From positions 1 to 64,000 of the forward strand of contig CAIQRS010000026.1 of NCBI GenBank assembly GCA_903874275.1: a stretch of DNA of 64,000 nucleotides, read 5' to 3'. Shown here piece after piece: positions 51,803 to 60,182 of this stretch. The DNA comes from an uncultured Anaeromyxobacter sp. (lineage in GTDB: Bacteria > Myxococcota > Myxococcia > Myxococcales > Anaeromyxobacteraceae). The notes beneath the pieces were generated by a model. It made no database searches, was not told the origin of the DNA, and saw only the letters and a program-made list of their open reading frames with translations. The position numbers and the translations under genes are program-made. Each line of letters begins with the position of its first letter. The first letter of the stretch is position 1.

Positions 51803-52932
51803 GGGTCCCTCCGCAGAGAGTTCAAGTAGCGCTCGACTACGGGCTCTTCAGCGTCGAAGTCCCAAGGGAAGACGCGCCAGCCGGCCGACTCAAGTTCGTT
51901 CACGAGAGCGGCCGTCGGGAAGCGCTTGCCAACAGGCCCCTTCGGTATGTCGTCCGCGAACGGGACTCCAAGAAGCAGGACCGGATTCAATCCCGTCGGA
52001 ACATTCGCCGCCCGAAGTAACCAGGCGAGTGTCACCAGTTCCGCGGCCTTGTGACCCGCATGGGCAGGCGATGCGAGCAGCGACTTGAGCAAGAGGACTT
52101 TTCCCCCGGGCAGCCGCGCCCCACGTTCCCTGACGCGCGGTAGCAGAGGACCACGCTTCAGAATGTCCATCTGGAACGTCAGACCGCACCTTTCCTCAAA
52201 GTAGGCGCTGATCGCGTTCTGGAGAACCGAGTGGATGGCGAGTTGTGACAGGCGCGCCCTGAGCCCGAGCTCCCGGCTACGCACACCTGGTGCCGAGCTC
52301 AGGCTGGAGGGAGGGGTAGTCGAATGAAGGACTTGTTGAAGCGCGACCTGAATTCGAGCCGCGAGTGTCCCGGGGCGAAAGGGGGGGGCCTCGGCGAGAT
52401 GGTCGAGGGTGAGTGATTCAGCCCACGCCTTGGTGACCATCGCTGGGCTCGAAACCTCAGTTTGGCCTGGGTCACCCGTCCGTAGAACCTCCAGAACGTT
52501 GGGCCGAACTCTCAGCCGGGCCAAATCTGAGAGAGGCGGCAGCTGACCAAGGTGCAAGACGAGGTCGACTTCTGGGAGGTGGCGCTGCACGTGCTCCGGG
52601 TCCACATTTCCGGAGACGATGAGAACAAGGGGAACGTGCGGCCCGAGCGTCTCGGCGAGCGCGATGCGACTCTCGAACAACCTCCTGCCCTTCATTGCCA
52701 GAAGGTGTTTCGAAACGTCCCCGGTCTTGACCTCTATGGCCAACGGGAAGGGTGCGATCAAGACGAAGTCAAACTCGTTCTTGAAGGCGGACTCCTCTCG
52801 ACGAAACCTCGCAAGGGTTTCGGACGACAGAACTTGGGCCTCGTTCTCGATGAGCCATTCGCGGACCAAGACCCTTGCCGCGTGCGCCTCCGATCGGGGA
52901 TCGGGAGCGTGGTCCGGCGGCTTTGCGCTCAT
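51799..52932 (-). CDS. PD-(D/E)XK nuclease-superfamily protein
   Basis: The 377-aa product begins with a 20-residue low-complexity N-terminus, then SAFKNEFDFVLIAPFPLAIEVKTG: Glu 53, Asp 55, Glu 67 and Lys 69 form a nuclease core of the PD-(D/E)XK type. The rest is helical with a C-terminal alpha/beta part. It is the first gene of a two-gene minus-strand operon with the HEPN protein and is convergent with the SKI2 helicase. Likely a restriction effector in this locus; inferred from position. Confidence 0.76.
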   Translation of the reverse strand: MSAKPPDHAPDPRSEAHAARVLVREWLIENEAQVLSSETLARFRREESAFKNEFDFVLIAPFPLAIEVKTGDVSKHLLAMKGRRLFESRIALAETLGPHVPLVLIVSGNVDPEHVQRHLPEVDLVLHLGQLPPLSDLARLRVRPNVLEVLRTGDPGQTEVSSPAMVTKAWAESLTLDHLAEAPPFRPGTLAARIQVALQQVLHSTTPPSSLSSAPGVRSRELGLRARLSQLAIHSVLQNAISAYFEERCGLTFQMDILKRGPLLPRVRERGARLPGGKVLLLKSLLASPAHAGHKAAELVTLAWLLRAANVPTGLNPVLLLGVPFADDIPKGPVGKRFPTAALVNELESAGWRVFPWDFDAEEPVVERYLNSLRRDP

Positions 52933-53370
52933 GAGCGGTCCGTAGGGAAGCGGGGTAGAGCAACTAAGGTGAGCCGGCGTCTGTCGTTTCGCTCCGCGTA
53001 GCGGCGAGAACGGCCTCGAGAAGAGCTCCGTATCGCGTCAGCGTGGACACTTTCAGTCTTTCTCATTGCCCGGGGCGTGCGCAAGGGTGATGTGAGTGCC
53101 GTCCGGTGGTTCGAGGCACTTGGATGCTCGCCAGATGTAGCTCAGCGTGGGCCTACAGGGCGACCGAGCCCGATTTGAAGAGCAGTGCGCGTCGCCGTGA
53201 GCGGCCTGTGGGCGCCATTGGCACTTCCCAAGGAGAAAAAACGTCCGAAACATCGGGATAAGGGAATGGTGATGGATTCGCCGTTTGAGGCCGTCGGACG
53301 GACCATATCGCTCCCTCCGGCAGAATCAGACCCCTGATGCAGGCACCCAAGGGTGCCCAACGGAACAGCA
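52933..53370. other. 438-bp intergenic region
   Basis: No gene is supported. It separates the modification locus from the mobile-element-like region. CGCTCCGCGTAGCG (a short dyad) lies near 52990. It should contain the promoters of both flanking genes, but no clear -35/-10 pair was found by eye. Confidence 0.5.
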
Positions 53371-54246
53371 ATGACCTTGGAACGGCTGCGGGCCGCCATG
53401 GAAACTGGCGGTCAACACATCGGCGACCTCATTTGGTGGGCTCTCGCCGAAGCCCGAATCGACACAGCGATGCTGGAGAGCATCTGGGCCGGTGCTCAAC
53501 TCGCTCCGGAGTACCTGCCGGATCCGCCCACGGCGGAGAAGGCCCTCAAGTCCGCGATCCGAGAGGCCGCACTTGGCCAGTCCGAGCGGCTCATTCGGCT
53601 CGGCAAAGAAGATGAGGCGGAGGTGATCTTCGCCGTGGTGAGGGAAACCAAGCACGAAGACGGATCGATCACCTATCAGCAGGAGACCCGCGTCATTCTC
53701 GACCGCCAGGTCGAGTCCGTCTCCTTTGACGTACCAGGCCACGACCTCGCAGGAGTCATCACGGCCAGATTCACAGAGCTTCGCTCTACCCACATGGCCG
53801 ACGACGTCCGTCGATCCATGATGAAGGTTCTAGACGCCTGCGCCGCTGTGACCCTGCGCGACCACGGCGGAGTCTACTGGGTGCCCGCGCCATACGCGGA
53901 GACCGTCCGGCGCCTGCAGGGGGCCATTGAGAAGATCGGTAGTTCACGGGTGTACCTCCTCCCCGTCCACGCCTCTGCCGACGCCAGCAAGACCCTTGGG
54001 GAAGCCGCCAAGGTTGCCATCGAAGACGAGTTGGCTGCCCTCAAGGCCGAGGTCGAGGGCTTCATGGCATCGCCACCCGACAGGCCGTCGACGCTGGTCC
54101 GCAGGCTGGATGCGTTTGAAGGTCTTCAGGCAAGGGCCAACCTCTACCGGGACGTGCTCCAGGTCCATGTTCAAGACTTGGAGGTCACGCTTTCCGGCCT
54201 CACTACCACCGTCGAGAGCCTACTGAACCAGAAGGCGGCGGCGTAG
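53371..54246 (+). CDS. Hypothetical helical protein with coiled-coil tail
   Basis: From ATG 53371 (a GTG at 53353 is possible) the product is 291 aa. The N-terminal 80 residues are mixed; the middle is alpha/beta with FDVPGHDLAGVITARFTEL and GVYWVPAPYAETVRRL; the last 70 residues are probably coiled coil (EDELAALKAEVEGF, then LEVTLSGLTTTVESLLNQ). I have seen similar proteins (possibly DUF6744) next to RadC, MoxR and VWA genes in large plasmids or phages, but I cannot confirm it here. It precedes the RadC-like gene by 79 bases on the same strand. Confidence 0.62.
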   Translation: MTLERLRAAMETGGQHIGDLIWWALAEARIDTAMLESIWAGAQLAPEYLPDPPTAEKALKSAIREAALGQSERLIRLGKEDEAEVIFAVVRETKHEDGSITYQQETRVILDRQVESVSFDVPGHDLAGVITARFTELRSTHMADDVRRSMMKVLDACAAVTLRDHGGVYWVPAPYAETVRRLQGAIEKIGSSRVYLLPVHASADASKTLGEAAKVAIEDELAALKAEVEGFMASPPDRPSTLVRRLDAFEGLQARANLYRDVLQVHVQDLEVTLSGLTTTVESLLNQKAAA

Positions 54247-54325
54247 CGGTACCAATCTCGACCCACCCCACCGATGGGCGGCACGGAGCGATCCTGTGCC
54301 GCCTTTTCACTTCTTGGAGGTCACC

Positions 54326-54955
54326 ATGGCCGTCTCGCCATACCAGCTCGCCCGCGAACGGGCCGAGACCGAACACCTTCGTCAGGTCGGGGACGACGAT
54401 CTGGTGCGCGTTGTCCTCGGCTCGGACGTGAAGCTCGCCGTTCCCATTTCCACGCTGTCCCGTGCGTCCTCGCACGAGATCGCAGGTCTGCTTGGCATCT
54501 CCAGGTCCAGGGCAGCGCGCCTGGTGACGGCGTTCGAACTGGGCCGTCGTGGGGCATGGACTCCTCCCCATCGAGGCGATCGCTGCCTCGACCCGGGGAC
54601 CGTCTACACCCTCATGCGCGACCTGGCGCAGGAGGAGGCCGAGGAGTTCCACATCATCCTGCTCGACGTCCGGGGCAGGCTTCTGGGACGTCGTCTCATC
54701 TCCCGAGGGAGCCTGACCCAGTGTCCAGTTTCACCTCGGGATGTTCTGCGAGCGGTGATACGAGAAGGCGCCCACGGGGTCATCTACATCCACAATCATC
54801 CGTCCGGTGACTGCACCCCTAGTGAATCCGACCACGACCTCACCGAGAGGCTTCGGGCTGCCGCCGAGCTGGTCGGGGTGGTCGCAAGAGACCACGTGAT
54901 CGTCGGCACGGACGGGTACTACAGCTTCGTCGAGGCTGGCCGCTGGCGGCGATGA
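54326..54955 (+). CDS. RadC/JAB-domain protein
   Basis: From ATG 54326, behind GGAGG, the product is 209 aa. Residues 35-80 form the RadC helix-hairpin-helix-like part. Residues 100-209 are a JAB/JAMM domain with HNHPSGDCTPSESD, a zinc-binding signature, plus DHVIVG and the final SF segment. RadC-like proteins are common on mobile elements, sometimes replacing or accompanying antirestriction genes; the enzymatic role is uncertain. Confidence 0.9.
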   Translation: MAVSPYQLARERAETEHLRQVGDDDLVRVVLGSDVKLAVPISTLSRASSHEIAGLLGISRSRAARLVTAFELGRRGAWTPPHRGDRCLDPGTVYTLMRDLAQEEAEEFHIILLDVRGRLLGRRLISRGSLTQCPVSPRDVLRAVIREGAHGVIYIHNHPSGDCTPSESDHDLTERLRAAAELVGVVARDHVIVGTDGYYSFVEAGRWRR

Positions 54956-55004
54956 CACAAAACCAGCCCAGCGCTACGTCAAGCACACCCTGTGCGTTCG
55001 ACTC

Positions 55005-55643
55005 TCACCCACGGCGACCCGCGACAACCGCCCTCACGAGCTTGGCGACTCGGTCCCTGTTCTCCATCCGAGCCTGAGAACTCAGATCCCGGGCCCGGTT
55101 CATGAAATCCGCGGGGATGCCCTTTGCCTGAACCATGTGGCCGACGCGGTCCCGCGCCCACTTGCCGACAAAGACCACGACGCTCGGCTGTAGGGCATCT
55201 AGCCAGGCCTGGAAGTGAAGGCTCCCGCATCTATCAGCCACCGAGGTGGGCGGTGGAGAGTTGGAGACGGTGCGGCATCTGACGACGTTGCAGTAGGCGA
55301 TGTCATCGAGAGTCATGCCGCACTCCTCCAGTGGAAAGTAGGACCCACTGATCGGCCACGAAGGTACGAAGTCCCGCATCACTCCCAAGGCCCCTAGCAA
55401 GCTCTGCTTGGTCTGGTTGTCGCGGAGGGACCTAAGTGCCGCCGTGTACGCCTTGTCTCGGGCGGCGAGACCTACGGTCGGGACCCCGGGATTCTGCCCG
55501 ACCAAGAATACCCCCGTCTCCCCGTAGCGGCGACCCACGAAGCCGGGTTGGGGAACGTTCTCGCCGGAGTCACGGAGCAGTTTTCCAACGGCCGAACATG
55601 CTTCGCACGACACAACCCGGGCGTAGTCGAGGACGGTCAGCAT
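55005..55643 (-). CDS. Uracil-DNA-glycosylase-superfamily protein
   Basis: From ATG 55643 the product is 212 aa. It has the UDG superfamily order: an N-terminal cysteine pair (SCEACSAVGKLL), VFLVGQNPGVPT near 45, DIAYCNVVRCRT near 114-124, and VVVFVGKWA near 155. The CEAC pair and the cysteine in YCNVVRC might hold an Fe-S cluster as in family 4. No clear Shine-Dalgarno precedes the start, so it may be leaderless. It is divergent from the MoxR gene. It could remove a damaged or modified base; the substrate is not evident. Confidence 0.76.
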   Translation of the reverse strand: MLTVLDYARVVSCEACSAVGKLLRDSGENVPQPGFVGRRYGETGVFLVGQNPGVPTVGLAARDKAYTAALRSLRDNQTKQSLLGALGVMRDFVPSWPISGSYFPLEECGMTLDDIAYCNVVRCRTVSNSPPPTSVADRCGSLHFQAWLDALQPSVVVFVGKWARDRVGHMVQAKGIPADFMNRARDLSSQARMENRDRVAKLVRAVVAGRRG

Positions 55644-55763
55644 CCAGACACGATACGCGATGGACGGACAGTCGCCCCCCAGATCCGTCACGCCCCCCCA
55701 CATACGCAAATCGGCCGGTCGCCCCACAGCAAGGGGTTGCCGCCGCTCTTCAAGGAGATCTAC

Positions 55764-56903
55764 ATGACCATCAACCCCCTCACGCAGCTTCGCACCGACC
55801 TCGCCACCAGGTTCCCGGAGAGGTCCAACGTCATCGACGGTGCGCTCGCCGCCGTACTCGCCGGGGAGCACGTCCTGCTCCTCGGCCCCCCGGGGACGGC
55901 AAAGTCGGCTCTCGCCCGCGCCATCGCCCAGGCCTTCGGTGGCAGCTACTTCGAGCGCCTGCTCACCAAGTTCAGCACCCCCGAGGAGCTCTTCGGGGCC
56001 ATCTCCCTCAAGGCCCTGGAGCAGGATCGGTTCGCACGGGTCGTCACCGGCAAGCTGCCCGAGGCCGAGTTCGCGTTCGTGGATGAGGTCTTCAAGGCGA
56101 ACTCCGCCATCCTGAACAGCCTGCTCGCCATCATCAACGAGCGGATCTTCCACAACGATGGGCAGCCCATCTCCTGTCCGTTGGTGACCATGTTCGGGGC
56201 ATCCAACGAGTTGCCCGACGGGAAGGACCTGGAGGCGCTGTTCGACAGGTTCCTCCTCCGGTTCGACGTGGGCTACCTGCTCCGTCCCGCCAATCTCCGG
56301 CTCGTCCTCACCTCCCCCGAGCCCACGGCCTCCCAGGCCATGAAGATGGCGGACCTGCGCAAGGCCCAGGCCGACGTCGGGAAGGTCGCCATCACCGACG
56401 AGACCATCGACGCCCTCATCGAGATCCGCGACGCCTGCAAGGGCGAGGGGATCATCGCCAGCGACCGGCGCTGGAAGAAGGCACTCAAGATCGTCCAGGC
56501 GACGGCGTACATGTCCGGGGAGAAGAAGACCTCCCCCGAGGATCTGGCCATCCTCGTCGACTCCCTGTGGCGGGAGCCCAAGGACCGGCCCAAGGTTGCC
56601 CGGTTGGTGGGCAAGCTCGCCGATCCCGTCGGCGCCCAGGCGGCGGAAATTCTCGACGCCGCGAGAGAGACGGCCTCCAAGGTCGCGGCCCTGAAGGCTG
56701 GGGACCGCAAGGCCTACATCAGCCAGGCTGCCCAGGCCCTGGAGCAGTTCCAGGCGCAGCAGAAGAAGCTGGGGCAGCTCGCGAAGGGTGCTGGCCGGAG
56801 AGCGTCCAGCGTCATCCAGGACGCGAACGACGAGATCATCGCCATCCACACCGACCTGGCCAGGACGGTCAGCGTGGGCCTGGGGCTCCGGAGTACCCGA
56901 TGA
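55764..56903 (+). CDS. MoxR/RavA-type AAA ATPase
   Basis: The ATG at 55764 follows AAGGAG, giving 379 aa; earlier in-frame codons have no support. Walker A GPPGTAKS is at 41-48, Walker B FAFVDEVFK near 104, SNELPDGKDLEALFDRFLLRFDVGYL as sensor/arginine-finger region, and a helical C-terminus ending with QALEQFQAQQKKLGQL. It overlaps the following VWA gene in ATGA. The pairing matches RavA-ViaA and other MoxR-VWA modules that remodel protein complexes. Confidence 0.92.
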   Translation: MTINPLTQLRTDLATRFPERSNVIDGALAAVLAGEHVLLLGPPGTAKSALARAIAQAFGGSYFERLLTKFSTPEELFGAISLKALEQDRFARVVTGKLPEAEFAFVDEVFKANSAILNSLLAIINERIFHNDGQPISCPLVTMFGASNELPDGKDLEALFDRFLLRFDVGYLLRPANLRLVLTSPEPTASQAMKMADLRKAQADVGKVAITDETIDALIEIRDACKGEGIIASDRRWKKALKIVQATAYMSGEKKTSPEDLAILVDSLWREPKDRPKVARLVGKLADPVGAQAAEILDAARETASKVAALKAGDRKAYISQAAQALEQFQAQQKKLGQLAKGAGRRASSVIQDANDEIIAIHTDLARTVSVGLGLRSTR

Positions 56904-58168
56904 AGCGGGTCCTGTACGACGTGCCCCGGTGGCACGTGTACCTCCACCGGGATTCCCGTGGGCTTGAGAACGCCACGGAGAGAGACACCCCAGTCACGAA
57001 GTTCGAGGACGAGGTGTTCGACCGGCTCTACTCCGGGGAGTCGAGCCTGCTCTCCCCGAAGGAGCAGGACCCCCGGCTCAAGTCCTGGGCCGAAGGAGTT
57101 CACCGCGCCTGCGAGGAACTCCCCTCGTTCAAGCGCCTTGCGGACGAGTGCCTGGGCGAGCCCATGGGGGCTGGCATCGCCGTGGAGACGCTCATGACGG
57201 CGCTCCAGCCCCAGATGCCCAAGGAGAACGACGAGCAGCCGCCCGAGAACATCCGACGCACCGTCGGGGGAGCCTGCGAGAAGGCGTCCAAGGCCGTGGA
57301 GGAGATGCGGGACGCGGTGGACGGCCTGGCGGAGATCGGGCTCCTCGCCGGCAAGGGCACGGCAACAGGCAGACCCATGTCGGCTGGAGCGATACGCGCT
57401 CTCGCAGGGCGCCTCACGGCAGATCATCGCCTCAAGCAGATCGCCATGCTGGCAGGAAGGTTCAAGCGTATCGCGGCATCGAAGAGGCGTCAGAGGGTCA
57501 AGCACGGAGCTGACGAGGTCACCGACATCGAGATGGGCGCGGACCTGGGGCGGTTGTTGCCGTCCGAGCTGGTCAAACTCACCCACCGGACCCACCGGAT
57601 GCTGGTCTTGAAGAATCTCCTCGAGCGCCAGGCGATGCAGTACCAGCTCGTCGGCAACGAGCCGTTGGGCAAGGGGCCCTTGGTGGTGTTGCTCGACAAG
57701 TCCGGCTCCATGGACGGCCCCCGGGACATCTGGGCGACGGCGCTCTCTCTGGCGCTACTCGACGAGGCGAGTCGAACCCGGCGGATGTTCGCCATGATCG
57801 CCTTCGACTACAGGGTGAAGTTCGAGGCAGTGGTGAAGCCTGGTGAATCTCTTCCCGAGGAAGCCCTCTTCACCGGCTGTGCCGGAGGAACTGAAATAGC
57901 TACCGCCATGGCACGGGGGCTGGAGTTGATCCGATCCAACCCTGGCGCCCTCCAGAAGGCCGATGTTGTCCTGGTGACGGACGGCGGCAGCGACGCTGGT
58001 CCAGCCCCCAAGCTCCGGGAGCAGGCCCAGGCCATGGGTGTGACCATCCTGGGGCTCGGCATCCGGGTGGAGCGCGAGTGGCTCGCACCCTGGTGCGACG
58101 AGATCCAGGTCGTGATGGATCTCCATCACATCGACGACACCAGCGCGGAGATCCTCTTCGCGTCGTAG
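56900..58168 (+). CDS. VWA-domain protein (ViaA-like partner of MoxR)
   Basis: The ATG at 56900 overlaps the MoxR stop. The product is 422 aa. The N-terminal 250 residues are helical (EENDEQPPENIRRTVGGACEKASKAVEEM-type segments). The VWA domain near 260-420 has VVLLDKSGSMDGPRD, the TGCAGGTEIATAM loop and VLVTDGGSDAGPAP, a complete MIDAS. The gene order AAA then VWA with an overlap is characteristic of RavA-ViaA and gas-vesicle/CbbQO-type pairs. No membrane segment. It probably recruits a client for the ATPase. Confidence 0.92.
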   Translation: MKRVLYDVPRWHVYLHRDSRGLENATERDTPVTKFEDEVFDRLYSGESSLLSPKEQDPRLKSWAEGVHRACEELPSFKRLADECLGEPMGAGIAVETLMTALQPQMPKENDEQPPENIRRTVGGACEKASKAVEEMRDAVDGLAEIGLLAGKGTATGRPMSAGAIRALAGRLTADHRLKQIAMLAGRFKRIAASKRRQRVKHGADEVTDIEMGADLGRLLPSELVKLTHRTHRMLVLKNLLERQAMQYQLVGNEPLGKGPLVVLLDKSGSMDGPRDIWATALSLALLDEASRTRRMFAMIAFDYRVKFEAVVKPGESLPEEALFTGCAGGTEIATAMARGLELIRSNPGALQKADVVLVTDGGSDAGPAPKLREQAQAMGVTILGLGIRVEREWLAPWCDEIQVVMDLHHIDDTSAEILFAS

Positions 58169-58241
58169 CGGCCCGGTTGTACTCGGCGCCGCTCACCTCT
58201 CCCACTCCACCTTCGGCAGGCCTGCCGGACGGAGGGGTATC

Positions 58242-58343
58242 GTGGCACTCATCTCGCGGAAGTTCATCGAGAAGCTGCTACTCGCCGTGCTTGTAGCGAT
58301 TGCGGAACTCATCGTCAGCGAGCTCACGAGGAAGAAGCGGTAG
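58242..58343 (+). CDS. 33-aa small membrane-type peptide
   Basis: GTG 58242, preceded by a strong GGAGGGG, opens a 34-codon frame ending TAG at 58341-58343. The peptide begins ALISRKFIEKLLLAVLVAI and ends in SELTRKKR: a hydrophobic helix of about 16 residues with charged ends. It lies 73 bases after the VWA stop. Small single-helix peptides of this kind can be toxins or membrane modulators. Existence is supported by the Shine-Dalgarno and amino-acid layout; function is unknown. Confidence 0.55.
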   Translation: MALISRKFIEKLLLAVLVAIAELIVSELTRKKR

Positions 58344-58499
58344 TCGGGGGGGACGCGTAGCCCGTGCCGGTGCGCGTCCCCGTTCTGGTCCAGAAGGCGA
58401 GGCCGCTTGTGGACCTACCTTTCCCCCTTACCTGCTCGCCACGCCGACCGCATGACGGACCGGGACATGGCAGCGGAGTGCGCGTAGGATTCTCCGCCC

Positions 58500-59198
58500 A
58501 TGTGCCGCAAGAACAAGACCCAGTGCGTGCTGCTCGATCCGGACCCCGCCCGGTGGGACAAGTTTGCCCCTCTGACACCGGACCAGTCTCTGATCGACGG
58601 ATTCGCGCCGTTCGAGATGGCCGTGAGGGCGGCCGCGAAGGGCCATCCCGAAGCAGCAACGTCGGAGCTTGCCAACGTCGATGGCGACGCGGTCAGAACC
58701 TGGTTCATCGAGCACGCGCAGGTCGCGGGCAATCGCAGATACAAGACTTTTGGGAAGCCACCCATCGGTACGTGGCGGGGCGAGGTTGATCCGATCGCCT
58801 ATCCACGCGCAGCCGTCGTGATGGAGGTGTTCGCCGCAGATGCCTACCGGTGTAGGTACTGCCAGCGCCAGGTCGTTCACGTCGACTTGCTCAAGCATCT
58901 TCGTACGATCCTAGGCCGTGAAGTCTTCTCGCTCGGGCCAACCAACCTCGAAATGCACGGGTCCGCGGTCGCGCATCGTGGGGTCGTGGACCACCTGCTA
59001 CCGCGGAAGCGTGGTGGCCGAACGGAGCCGGGCAACCTCGTCACCTCTTGCTACCCCTGCAACTACGGCAAGGCCCACTACACCCTGGATGACATCGCGC
59101 TCGCCGTCCCTCGACCGGTGAAGAACAACGGCTGGGACGGGCTGGTCAGCTTGATGCCAGCGCTCGCGGACGTGGCGCGCAGGGTAGCGAAGGCCTGA
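58500..59198 (+). CDS. HNH endonuclease
   Basis: The 232-aa product contains CRYCQ near 120, VVDHLLPRKRGG near 162-173 (the HNH catalytic strand), NLVTSCYPCNYGK near 180-190, forming the zinc-framed HNH core with CxxC pairs. The first 100 residues are unassigned, with FAPLTPDQ and EAATSELANVDGDA. It precedes the Rad52-like gene by 166 bases, a gap that contains an inverted repeat. Likely a homing or restriction-type nuclease. Confidence 0.86.
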   Translation: MCRKNKTQCVLLDPDPARWDKFAPLTPDQSLIDGFAPFEMAVRAAAKGHPEAATSELANVDGDAVRTWFIEHAQVAGNRRYKTFGKPPIGTWRGEVDPIAYPRAAVVMEVFAADAYRCRYCQRQVVHVDLLKHLRTILGREVFSLGPTNLEMHGSAVAHRGVVDHLLPRKRGGRTEPGNLVTSCYPCNYGKAHYTLDDIALAVPRPVKNNGWDGLVSLMPALADVARRVAKA

Positions 59199-59307
59199 TC
59201 CCCGGTTCACCGGGTCGCTCGACGGGTAGGTGTAAGCGCCTGCGGAGTCATCGCCGCTTGCAGTCCGGTCGTGCTCCAAATCAGCGGCCTCCGTGGGCAT
59301 AAGCCTA

Positions 59308-59328
59308 GAGTGAAGCTCAACTTCACTC
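59308..59328. promoter_or_regulatory. 8-bp inverted repeat upstream of the Rad52-like gene
   Basis: GAGTGAAG (59308-59315), CTCAA, CTTCACTC (59321-59328). Perfect arms, 37 bases before the Rad52-like start (59365). A good candidate operator, possibly for the XRE protein at 61.3 kb. No other copy was found. Confidence 0.5.
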
Positions 59329-59364
59329 CGGGCTCAACTACGAGCCTCGGCCACCGGAGGCTAC

Positions 59365-60180
59365 ATGACCAACGCAGAGAAGAAGGCCATCTACGCGGCG
59401 CTCGCAGCGCCGTTCCCCGAGCACTGCATCCAGCGAACCGAGGGACGGTTGACTGGCCGTGGATACGACACCGTCGGATACGGCTACCAGTTCATCGCGA
59501 ACCGGCTGAACGAGGTCCTGGGTGTCGGCGGCTGGCGTGCCCACCGGACCGTGACGGTGAAGGAGATCACCCGCTCGAACGGCCGCCCCGCGTTCGAGGC
59601 CATCTGCGACATCACCTTGGAACTCGGCGAGTGGATCGACGGGAGCTTCATGGTCTTCGCCGAGAGCCTCGCCGACGGCGGCCACGTTGCGAGCAGCGAG
59701 GCCGACGCCAGGAAGGGCGCCTACACGAACGCGTTCAAAAAGGCCGCGGCCTTCTTCGGCGTGGGGCGGCAGGCCTACGAGGGCAGCCTGGACGACGACA
59801 ACCTCCCCGGCGAGCACGTCGTCGAGGTTGTCCAGCAGCACGTGCAGCGCGTTGTGCCTGCCCAGGCCCAGGCTCCGGTCCAGCTCATCCAGTCCACGCA
59901 GAACTCCCAGGTCACGCAGCCGGCCGCTCGGCCGGTGTCCACGCAGCCCAGGAACAGGCTGACCAGCAAGCAGCTCGGCGCCCTCCAGGCCATCTCTCGC
60001 AAGCTGGGCATGGACCACGGTGGCCTCCGCGCCATCTCCAAGCAGCGCTTCAACGCGCAGCCCGAGTTCCTGACCAGGGACCAGGCGTCGCAGCTCATCG
60101 CCAGCATGTCGGCGCAGTTGAACGGCAACGGCCAGGGGCACGGCGAGGCCCACGCCGACGAGCAGGGCGGGGTGGGATAG
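59365..60180 (+). CDS. Rad52-like single-strand annealing protein
   Basis: The 271-aa product has the Rad52/Rad22 core in residues 20-145: ANRLNEVLGVGGWR, AICDITLELGEW, and SEADARKGAYTNAFKKAAAFFGVGRQAYEG. After a Gln- and Pro-rich linker a C-terminal segment (NRLTSKQLGALQAISRKLGM) may bind a partner or DNA. Such annealing proteins occur in phages and integrative elements with a partner exonuclease; the RecB-like nuclease starts two bases after the stop. Confidence 0.92.
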   Translation: MTNAEKKAIYAALAAPFPEHCIQRTEGRLTGRGYDTVGYGYQFIANRLNEVLGVGGWRAHRTVTVKEITRSNGRPAFEAICDITLELGEWIDGSFMVFAESLADGGHVASSEADARKGAYTNAFKKAAAFFGVGRQAYEGSLDDDNLPGEHVVEVVQQHVQRVVPAQAQAPVQLIQSTQNSQVTQPAARPVSTQPRNRLTSKQLGALQAISRKLGMDHGGLRAISKQRFNAQPEFLTRDQASQLIASMSAQLNGNGQGHGEAHADEQGGVG

Positions 60181-60182
60181 TC

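Noticed and set aside
55644-56849. Upstream half of the 614-codon frame ending in the UDG-like gene
   Set aside because: This part is antisense to the MoxR gene and shows low complexity (Leu, Gly, Asp, Glu repeats); the UDG motifs begin only after 55643.
59271-60182. Upstream half of the frame that ends in the RecB-like nuclease
   Set aside because: It overlaps the Rad52-like gene in another phase and is Arg/Ala-rich. A good start for the nuclease is at 60183.
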